In this document: piece by piece, positions 6,727 through 13,203 of the stretch | How positions within the stretch are numbered: the stretch's first letter is position 1 | Layout of the letters: each line of letters opens with the position of its first letter | Made by a program: the position numbers and the translations under genes | Assembly: GCA_024280755.1 (NCBI GenBank) | Contig: JAJRPN010000027.1 | Location: 1-33,266 of the forward strand | Origin: Planctomycetota bacterium | GTDB taxonomy: Bacteria > Planctomycetota > Phycisphaerae > Phycisphaerales > UBA1924 | DNA length: 33,266 nt | Direction of reading: 5' to 3' | The notes under the pieces: generated by a model | Database searches by the model: none | The model's input: only the letters and a program-made list of their open reading frames with translations | Told to the model about the DNA's origin: nothing

Positions 6727-7860
6727 TCAGCGGACGAATCGCCCATTTTCAAACTTGAAGCGTCGGCAAAGCTTCGAGCCATCGCCAAACAGGCTCGATG
6801 CTCCGTTGCGGAACTTGCGATCGTCGCCTTGGGTAAGCTGGGCAGCAAACTCGGTTGGGTTGATGGTGCCAAGCCCTGAGCCGTTGAGTTCTGCATCTTT
6901 CTTGAGTGCAAAATAGAGCAGGTTTTCGCCAGCTTGTACCGAGCGAACCGCAAGGTCTCTGCTGTCGACAGGGTTGAGCGTTTTTCCGAGCAACCTACGG
7001 AGAGTGATCGAGATAATATCGCCACTCAAACCGACCGCTTCTTTGGCGGCTTCAGAGGTTGTGCTCGAGCTGATGTCCGCGATCGATGCGGTCATCGCAC
7101 CCGCTGCTTCAAGGGCGATGCCTTGGGCATAGCTCGGATCATCGGAGACATTGAGCCCGCGGAGTCGTGAGCCGATAGCCTGCGAGAGTGCGATGATTGC
7201 GTGCGAGCGTTCGTTGCCCATATCCTTGCTCGAAAGCATGGTCGCAGCACTTAATGCCCGGACACATGTACGGAAGAGTTCTGGGTCGATTGATTCGTCT
7301 GAGGCAAGTTCATCGATTGCATTAATCAAGGCGTTGGCGTCGTTGGCGGTCATCGCTGGGCCAAAGGTGATGGTCGCGGTGAAGATCTGTCCTGCACGCG
7401 AAACCGCGAAGAGCTGGACGCCAAGGTCTTCGTGCTTCATCGCATTTCGTACGCGCGTTGCTGATGGTGAAGTGGCGAGATCGCCAGCGATTCTCAGCGA
7501 GGAGATCGTCGCTCCGATCGTGCCTTTGTTCTTGAGTTCGTCAAGCAAAGGGGTGAGGGAGATGGAATAGCTCTGACGGAAGGCCACCGATGCGCCGCCT
7601 CCGGTTAAGGGCTTGGTGAGTGCTTCGATTGCTCGTTTGGTGTCTTGTGCTTTGTCACTCAGGGCGCGTTCTGTCCAGGCTTGGACGAACTCGTTGATCT
7701 GCGTGCGTTGTGTCGATCCGATGGAGATCGCGTTGATAGTCGATCTCGGGAGATCGGCATTGCTCTGGGCGGTTGCGATTGGTGTGCAGACCAAGAGTGC
7801 AGCAGCACACACAAAGGCTTGGGCGATGGTCGAGCGTCGAGGTGAGTTGAATCGGATCAC
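6727..7860 (-). CDS. Secreted hypothetical protein, 377 aa
   Basis: I do not recognise a family. The GTG at 7860 is chosen as start because AGGGA lies about 8 nt upstream and the product then opens with a classical Sec signal peptide: basic residues (RFNSPRRST), a hydrophobic core (AQAFVCAAALLVC) and an ATAQS cleavage region near residue 30. The frame is open to an ATG at 7950, which would bury the signal peptide. The mature part is Ala/Ser-rich and mostly helical, and looks repeat-like, without Cys-rich or catalytic motifs. It probably acts in the periplasm or outside the cell. It lies 123 nt downstream of the ferredoxin reductase gene, and a hairpin at 6647-6679 follows it. Confidence 0.75.
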   Translation of the reverse strand: MIRFNSPRRSTIAQAFVCAAALLVCTPIATAQSNADLPRSTINAISIGSTQRTQINEFVQAWTERALSDKAQDTKRAIEALTKPLTGGGASVAFRQSYSISLTPLLDELKNKGTIGATISSLRIAGDLATSPSATRVRNAMKHEDLGVQLFAVSRAGQIFTATITFGPAMTANDANALINAIDELASDESIDPELFRTCVRALSAATMLSSKDMGNERSHAIIALSQAIGSRLRGLNVSDDPSYAQGIALEAAGAMTASIADISSSTTSEAAKEAVGLSGDIISITLRRLLGKTLNPVDSRDLAVRSVQAGENLLYFALKKDAELNGSGLGTINPTEFAAQLTQGDDRKFRNGASSLFGDGSKLCRRFKFENGRFVR

Positions 7861-7983
7861 GGTTCGTTTCCCTGTTGTTGGGTATTGGACTGGCAATGGG
7901 TACTCATTCAGAATCGGCAAGAGTTTATCGTCAAAAAGGTGCCCCGTCACGATTTGGCCGCACAGAACACGAAGCTTGGAGGC

Positions 7984-8961
7984 TCAGTAGACCTCAAGGA
8001 ACACCCGTTTGGTCTTTTTGATCTTCTTGGGGATCATTCTGCGCTCCCAGTTGTCGATATCGTTTGCGATTTCTGGGTCCAGGTGCAGATATTGAGCGAG
8101 TTGTTCGGGTTCGAGCAGCCGGGCGAGGATCTGGAAGACACCAAGCTCCATACCTGCGATGCCGCAGATATAGAGTAAGGTTCGCTCAGAAGCGAGCATG
8201 GGTCCAAACTGATCGAAGTTTTCTGACAACCGATCTTGGACATAGAGTTTTTTTGTTTGGTTCGATGTCAAGTGGCGTGAGACCGCAGTGTGGTAGGAGA
8301 AGTGTTCGTACTCCTTTGCCCAGCCTGTGAGTGTTTGATCGTAGAGCAGGTCTGATTCGTAAGGGACACCCATGAGCAATGCAGTGCGTGAGGGCATGCC
8401 CAGCTTGATCAGATCCATGATCATGCTTCGGAACGGCGCGATCCCGGTGCCTGTTGCGATGAATATGTAGTCATGGTCGGCGGGGTTCTCTGGCAGGAGG
8501 AATCGTTTTCCGACCGGGCCGGTGAGTGTGACCTCGTCGCCAACATTGAGATCGCAGAGGTAGTTCGAGCAGACCCCTTCGAGAAGCTTGTGGGTGTCCC
8601 AGTGTTCATCGACCACGCGTTTGACGGTGGTGGTGATGATGGTGCCGTCGCCGGTCTCGCCGCCGGTGGGGGCGGCGATAGAGTAGAGCCGAAGCTTGTG
8701 CGGGTTGCCGTTGGATTGGGTTCCCGGCGGGATCACACCAAAGGATTGGCCCGCGTGCCATGCGTTTTCGAGTGCGGTGCCCGAGACATCGATTTCAATG
8801 TGGCGAACGAACCCGGCAGCCTTGCGTGAAGTTGTACACAAGTAGGTTGCGTGTACCTTGCCAATAACCGGGGCATTTGGTTTGACATGGTGTTGGTCAA
8901 CCGCAGGGATGATCGGTATTCCTGCCAACTCGCTCGCATTGGTTGGGGCTGCGTCGCTCAT
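7984..8961 (-). CDS. Plant-type ferredoxin-NADP(+) reductase
   Basis: A 325-residue flavoenzyme that transfers electrons between ferredoxin and NADP(H) in the cytoplasm. The FAD domain carries RLYSIA (about residues 90-95) and the CSNYLC loop (about 132), followed by GPVGKRFLLP. The NADP domain has GTGIAPFRS (about 172) and CGIAGME (about 269). It ends in FLEVY, with the terminal Tyr that stacks on FAD in plant and cyanobacterial enzymes. The first 35 or so residues are an extra, poorly conserved extension. No ferredoxin gene is adjacent. There is no Shine-Dalgarno sequence; TAACAT lies 6 nt upstream of the ATG, and a terminator ends only 25 nt upstream, so a leaderless transcript is likely. 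Confidence 0.92.
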   Translation of the reverse strand: MSDAAPTNASELAGIPIIPAVDQHHVKPNAPVIGKVHATYLCTTSRKAAGFVRHIEIDVSGTALENAWHAGQSFGVIPPGTQSNGNPHKLRLYSIAAPTGGETGDGTIITTTVKRVVDEHWDTHKLLEGVCSNYLCDLNVGDEVTLTGPVGKRFLLPENPADHDYIFIATGTGIAPFRSMIMDLIKLGMPSRTALLMGVPYESDLLYDQTLTGWAKEYEHFSYHTAVSRHLTSNQTKKLYVQDRLSENFDQFGPMLASERTLLYICGIAGMELGVFQILARLLEPEQLAQYLHLDPEIANDIDNWERRMIPKKIKKTKRVFLEVY

Positions 8962-8967
8962 GGATAT

Positions 8968-8973
8968 ATGTTA
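8968..8973 (-). promoter_or_regulatory. Candidate -10 box for leaderless ferredoxin reductase mRNA
   Basis: Only 26 nt separate the upstream terminator's U-tract from the ATG at 8961. TAACAT (minus strand, 4 of 6 matches) ends 6 nt before the ATG. Any promoter downstream of the terminator must lie here, giving a very short or absent leader. Confidence 0.35.
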
Positions 8974-8986
8974 GGGATGAAAAGAA

Positions 8987-9012
8987 CAAAAAATCCGCTT
9001 TGGAAGCGGATT
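8987..9012 (-). terminator. Intrinsic terminator of the acidic-tail lipoprotein gene
   Basis: On the minus strand AATCCGCTT pairs with AAGCGGATT (9-bp stem at 9004-9012 and 8992-9000) around a 3-nt loop and runs into TTTTTTG. It lies 49 nt after the stop at 9061 and isolates the ferredoxin reductase gene from it. Confidence 0.88.
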
Positions 9013-9060
9013 CATATGATTGGTGTTCTTGGATTGTTGGATTTGCCTATTGCGGGAGAC

Positions 9061-10494
9061 TTAGCCGTCTGGGTCTTCGATTGGCTCATCTTCAACGGGT
9101 TCGTCGTCGTCGAACTCTTCGTCTTCGTAGTCCATATCGTCTGTGTCGTCATCGTAGGTCTCTTCGTATTCTGGTTCTGGCTCAATGCCTCCGAGCTGAT
9201 CGAGACGAACCGCGGTGGCTTCGATCCGATCGGCTTCTGCACCTTTTACACGGGCACCGCGTAGGGATGATGCTGCACTTTGGTATGCTTCGTCAGCATC
9301 TTGCTTGGTTTGGACCTGGTTGTTGGCTGCGGTTTGTGCCAGTGCTACCCAGTCGCCTGGGATACCTGCTTCAGCAAGCCCGTTATAGAGGATGGCTGCT
9401 TCTGCATAGCCAGCTGCCTGACGAGCGTAGCACTCGGCGAGGGTTTGCTGGGCGGATGATTTGGAAAGCGATGCGACCTGTTTTGTTACCTTGTTGGCAT
9501 CACGGAGGGCAGCGATCGAAGCACGGACGAGCGAGATGGCGGTTTCGTTGGCAGATTCAACTTCTGAGTTGCGATGTTGGGTGAAGTCGCCGACGGCGTT
9601 TTTGATTCGCTTGGTTGCAGCCGTCGCAGCGGCTTGGGCTTGCTGGGCATCTTCTTGATTGGCAGCTTGGCGAGCAAACAGTTCGATTTTTGATGCTTTG
9701 AGCAACTCGATCTGTGATTTGGCCTTTTCGACATTGAGGCTGATCTCGCGGGCACCTGGACGGAGCTGCCCGACTACGCCCTCGATGCGGACCGCTTCGA
9801 GTGCATAGCCATCGGCTCGGAGGGTATGCTCACGCACACGAACAACAATCTCGGCTGCCCGTGTTGCACTCACGCGAGCCATCTGGAGTTCGAGCCCGCC
9901 TGAGGTATTGCGTTCATCGGCCGACTTGGTCCGAAGGTCTGCGATCTGGGCGTCGAGGTCTGCGATTCTTGAATCGATCTCGTTGCGCTGGGCGGTGTAT
10001 TTGGTGGCATCTTCTTGGCGGATAGTGATGAGATTTTTGATCTCCGCAAACTCGTCAGAAGGATCAAACTGCCCGGCGGCTTGGGCGATCGCAGACATTG
10101 TCAACCATTCGTTGATGATCCCTCGGACAATGCGTCCTTTGTGGAGTGATGCGATCTCTGCTTTGGCAGCATCTTGTGATGCCATTGAGGCTTGACCGAG
10201 TTTGGCCAATGAGAGCGAGATGGCTGCTGCTTCGGCGTAGCTGTTCTCGCTGCCGGCGTATTTGGAGACGGAGTTTTCGATCTCTTTATAGGCGGCTTCG
10301 GTAAAGGTTACCGAAGCAGTCGAATCGCCCGCAGCGATCGAGCTAAAGGTTCGGTTGGCATCGTTGACCGCAGCCTTGGTATCATCAGATTCTGAACAGC
10401 CAGTGAGCCCGGCGATCATGATCAATGAAGCAACGGATGCGATAGCGATGGTTCGGGAGATCGTGGTTGGTGTATTGGTCATTGAGTTGGTCAT
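9061..10494 (-). CDS. Lipoprotein with long helical region and acidic tail
   Basis: A 477-residue predicted lipoprotein of unknown function. The hydrophobic N-terminus ends in the lipobox LTGC with lipidated Cys33, followed by Ser, which in diderm bacteria favours outer-membrane sorting. The body is almost entirely Ala/Glu/Gln-rich helix with heptad character (for example ITIRQEDATKYTAQRNEIDS and DLDAQIADLRTK), so coiled coils are likely. The last 40 or so residues are mostly Asp and Glu, with a net charge far below zero. I chose ATG 10494 because AGGA lies 9 nt upstream; ATG 10524 is possible but would place ten residues before the signal. A weak extended -10 (TGCTAGGAT) lies near 10595-10603. 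No homologue is recognised. Confidence 0.8.
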   Translation of the reverse strand: MTNSMTNTPTTISRTIAIASVASLIMIAGLTGCSESDDTKAAVNDANRTFSSIAAGDSTASVTFTEAAYKEIENSVSKYAGSENSYAEAAAISLSLAKLGQASMASQDAAKAEIASLHKGRIVRGIINEWLTMSAIAQAAGQFDPSDEFAEIKNLITIRQEDATKYTAQRNEIDSRIADLDAQIADLRTKSADERNTSGGLELQMARVSATRAAEIVVRVREHTLRADGYALEAVRIEGVVGQLRPGAREISLNVEKAKSQIELLKASKIELFARQAANQEDAQQAQAAATAATKRIKNAVGDFTQHRNSEVESANETAISLVRASIAALRDANKVTKQVASLSKSSAQQTLAECYARQAAGYAEAAILYNGLAEAGIPGDWVALAQTAANNQVQTKQDADEAYQSAASSLRGARVKGAEADRIEATAVRLDQLGGIEPEPEYEETYDDDTDDMDYEDEEFDDDEPVEDEPIEDPDG

Positions 10495-10663
10495 TGAGCC
10501 TGATCCTGTTGGGTATCGCATCATGTATGTCTGTCATTCATTGGACTCGACAGGAATAACGCGATTGCGGGTCCTGAACGAAAACTCGAAACCCATCCTA
10601 GCACACTCAGGGGCATATATGTATCCCCGTTTGCATCTCAAAGGATGGATCTCTTGAGCGAAA

Positions 10664-12016
10664 TCAAGGTTCTGGATGGTTTGGGTTGGTGGAGTTGGGT
10701 TTGGGTTCTGGTTGGGTCTCGGTTAAAAAGCCGTAATCTGGTCGCGGCTGGTACATAGAGCGAATCCATTCGATCGCATCGCGATACTTGCGATCGCGTG
10801 AGGATCTGAAGATCGGGCGGAACCCTCTGCCTGGATAGTCACGGGGGATCTGAGGGTGAGGTGTGAGCGTATTTTTGGCGACCATGCCCATTTGGACCAA
10901 AGGGGAATGCTCAGGAGATTCATAGTTGATCAAAGGCGAACCATCATTGAGTTTGAAGGTGTTGAGGATATTGAAGTTGGTGTACACCGTCTCATTGGAG
11001 TTGGCTTTGGTGTTGATAAGCTGGAACCGTCCGGCGTTTGGGCCGCCGTGACATCGTGCGGTTGCGCATGCGTTGATGATCCACCCTTGCTGGGCATGGA
11101 CCTTTGTTTTGAACATTTCCATAGAGGCGGGATTTTCGAGAATTTGAACCTGGCCATAGAGATGGCGGGCTTTGTGCGTGAAGAGGAGTTTCAGTTTTTC
11201 GATTTCTGAGAGTGAATAGATCTCGTTTCGTTCGTCTTCGTTTGGAGAGAACGCATCGGGCTTGGAGAGCATCAATGCTTTGAGCGTGGCATCGGGGACT
11301 TTGAGCTTTGGAGGGTTTCGGAGATCGATCTCGTAGACACGGATGAGGTTGATTTGTTCTGGGGTGAGCCGGGGGATGTCTAACTTTGTTGCTCTGCGAG
11401 TAGCCTGAGATTCTTTGGTTGCTCTTGTGTTGTTTTTCTTTGTATTTTTCTTTGAGTTCTTCGTAGGCGTTCCCATCTCGTCGTATGCGCTGAGCCAAGT
11501 GTAGAGTAGCCTCGCGCGAGGATTGTTGGGTTCCTCGATCAGGACCGATTCGAGTTCTTTGACCGCCAAGCCATATGCCCGGCGGTTGCGGAGCCATTCG
11601 ACAAGCGAAAGGCGGGCGTCGATATCATCGTCTTCGATCGTTGCTCGCATCTGTGCGAATCGTTCGGCGACCGGGGCAAGAACTCTGACCGATGAGATGC
11701 TCGAGCGTTGGAATGTTGTTTCGATACCTTTGATCGAGATGATCACGATTTGGGAGTTCTGCTTGATCAACTCGCCGGTGATTGTTCTGCCAGATGCGAG
11801 TGTGATGATGCACTCGTTGATTCCATCGCGGTCATCTTGTTGGTCATTTGGGATTGTTTGGAATCCAACAGCCTTGACCTGGGCTTGTGGCGATTGATCG
11901 AACAAGACTGGCCCTGAGATTGAGATCAGTAAGAGCAAAGCCATCGCGGCACCTGTTCGGGCGATGGTCGAGCGATGATGATGATGATGATTTGGATGAT
12001 CTTGGGTATCGGTCAT
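10664..12016 (-). CDS. Secreted/anchored protein with CX4CH motif
   Basis: A 450-residue protein of unknown function. A His-rich start (five His at residues 10-14) precedes a hydrophobic segment (about 22-40), so the rest is extracytoplasmic. Residues 60-120 contain a small beta segment (CIITLASGRTITGELI), and 130-180 look like a TPR-type helical pair. Near the C-terminus Cys317, Cys322 and His323 form CATARCHGG, a CX4CHG arrangement resembling haem or haem-like sites in planctomycete cell-surface proteins; QMGM further on offers possible Met ligands. A basic low-complexity linker (NSKKNTKKNN) lies around 190. The frame is open to ATG 12064, but the terminator at 12048-12076 sits across that ATG, so 12016 is the better start, although it has no Shine-Dalgarno sequence. 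Confidence 0.78.
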   Translation of the reverse strand: MTDTQDHPNHHHHHRSTIARTGAAMALLLLISISGPVLFDQSPQAQVKAVGFQTIPNDQQDDRDGINECIITLASGRTITGELIKQNSQIVIISIKGIETTFQRSSISSVRVLAPVAERFAQMRATIEDDDIDARLSLVEWLRNRRAYGLAVKELESVLIEEPNNPRARLLYTWLSAYDEMGTPTKNSKKNTKKNNTRATKESQATRRATKLDIPRLTPEQINLIRVYEIDLRNPPKLKVPDATLKALMLSKPDAFSPNEDERNEIYSLSEIEKLKLLFTHKARHLYGQVQILENPASMEMFKTKVHAQQGWIINACATARCHGGPNAGRFQLINTKANSNETVYTNFNILNTFKLNDGSPLINYESPEHSPLVQMGMVAKNTLTPHPQIPRDYPGRGFRPIFRSSRDRKYRDAIEWIRSMYQPRPDYGFLTETQPEPKPNSTNPNHPEP

Positions 12017-12047
12017 GTTGAAGTGGGGGCTTTGTGGTTTTGTGCGT

Positions 12048-12076
12048 AAAAACGCCTCTGTCATTGGTTGAGGCGT
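12048..12076 (-). terminator. Intrinsic terminator downstream of the chemotaxis operon
   Basis: On the minus strand ACGCCTC (12076-12070) pairs with GAGGCGT (12058-12052) around an 11-nt loop and continues as TTTTT (12052-12048). It lies 173 nt after the cheY stop and 32 nt before the ATG at 12016. Its position shows that the upstream ATG at 12064 is not used. Confidence 0.65.
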
Positions 12077-12185
12077 ATTGATCGTGGTCTACCTTACTAT
12101 ATACCGCAATCGGTGGTATGCGGTTCCGTAGGAAGAATGTGTTGTTTTGGGGTTTGTTTCAAGTTTGAGCTGAGGCAGAATTGAA

Positions 12186-12212
12186 CGCAGCCATGGGATA
12201 TCCATGGCTGCG
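12186..12212 (-). terminator. Hairpin after cheY
   Basis: An 11-bp perfect stem (CGCAGCCATGG at 12186-12196 with CCATGGCTGCG at 12202-12212) around a 5-nt loop lies 37 nt after the cheY stop. The following minus-strand sequence TTCAATTCT is only a weak U-tract. It probably serves as a first terminator or 3'-end stabiliser ahead of the second hairpin at 12048-12076. Confidence 0.5.
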
Positions 12213-12248
12213 TGAGAATCAGTGGCGTTTGCTTTGTTTATGCTTGGA

Positions 12249-12617
12249 TTATGCGCTGCACTTGGCGAGTGTTTCTGAGATTCGCTCGCTCAAGAGATCA
12301 GGGGTGAAGGGCTTGACAACATAGTTGTTCACACCGGCCTTGATCGCTTCGATCACTCGGCTCTTTTCAGCTTCGGTGGTCACCATGATCAATGGTGTGG
12401 ACTTGTCGCTCTCGCGGAACTTCTTGACGAAGGTCAAGCCGTCCATGACGGGCATGTTCCAGTCGACCAGGCAGAGCTCTGGTTTGAATGAATCAATCTT
12501 GCTCAGGGCATCTTGCCCATCGCATGCTTCTTCGAGATCGGTGTATCCGAGCTGCTTGAGTACGGATTTTTGGATGTTACGCATTGTCTTTGAGTCGTCG
12601 ATCAAAAGGATTCGCAT
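12249..12617 (-). CDS. cheY: Chemotaxis response regulator CheY
   Basis: A 122-residue single receiver domain. The acidic pocket Asp7-Asp8, phosphoacceptor Asp52 (in LVDWNMP), Thr80 and Lys102 (in VVKPF) are all present, so it should be phosphorylated by CheA and dephosphorylated by CheX, encoded just upstream. There is no output domain; in chemotaxis it would bind the flagellar switch, but no flagellar gene is in the window and it could drive another motility machine. An AAGGAG ribosome site precedes the ATG. It is the last gene of the six-gene che operon and is followed by two hairpins. Confidence 0.95.
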   Translation of the reverse strand: MRILLIDDSKTMRNIQKSVLKQLGYTDLEEACDGQDALSKIDSFKPELCLVDWNMPVMDGLTFVKKFRESDKSTPLIMVTTEAEKSRVIEAIKAGVNNYVVKPFTPDLLSERISETLAKCSA

Positions 12618-12653
12618 CGGTATGCTCCTTGGTATGTTCTTTGATGGGGTGTG

Positions 12654-13145
12654 TTAGGCGGCGGTGGATGTGGTGCTTGCTGCTTCGACTGTTTCGCGGA
12701 GTGCGACTTCGAGGACAACCTCGCCGCAGTCTGTGTTACATGGGATGACTACACATGGAATCCCTGAGCCTGACGCGACACGGTGTCCTGCACCGATGAC
12801 GACAGATGGGCATGAGATCGAGACCGACTTGCGTTGGAACTCTGCTTTGGCATTTCCTGAGATCATATTGATCAGTTCGCCGATGGCGTCGGCGAAGTCA
12901 TCAGAATCTGAATCCATTTCCATGCCGGTGAAAAGAGCAACAATCGATTCGGCTGTCGATGTTGGCATCGAGAGGACGATGGTGCCCGTCATTTCGCCAG
13001 AGACACCGATGATGCCTGAGACATCATGGGTGGTTTTGGAGTCTGATTTGATCCGAGGCTCGCCGATTTCTACGGGGAGCTGGAACATGGTACTGAAGAC
13101 ATTCTGGATTGATGTCATGAATGGGGTGATATAACTGGCGTCCAT
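12654..13145 (-). CDS. cheX: CheY-P phosphatase CheX
   Basis: A 163-residue protein of the CheC/CheX/FliY phosphatase family. The single catalytic motif is visible as Glu90 and Asn93 in AIGELINMISGNAK, with the preceding GEMTGTIVLSMP strand and a second GDE-like strand pair at the C-terminus. One active-site motif, rather than two, fits CheX better than CheC. It would remove the phosphate from CheY encoded 36 nt downstream. An AAGGAG site precedes the ATG. The short C-terminal tail is Ala/Thr/Ser-rich. Confidence 0.88.
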   Translation of the reverse strand: MDASYITPFMTSIQNVFSTMFQLPVEIGEPRIKSDSKTTHDVSGIIGVSGEMTGTIVLSMPTSTAESIVALFTGMEMDSDSDDFADAIGELINMISGNAKAEFQRKSVSISCPSVVIGAGHRVASGSGIPCVVIPCNTDCGEVVLEVALRETVEAASTTSTAA

Positions 13146-13203
13146 CTGATTGCTCCTTGATGACGGTGTACTGGTTTGCTGGGGCTGGTGTTCTGGTGAT
13201 TGG

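Noticed and set aside
10525..10663. Possible terminator between the CX4CH gene and the lipoprotein gene
   Set aside because: Short G4/C4 and CCATCC/GGATGG complementarities exist, but the loops are long or mismatched and there is no T-run.
11974..11991. Six GAT units as a regulatory microsatellite
   Set aside because: They simply encode the His run of the CX4CH protein in frame; no promoter role is visible.
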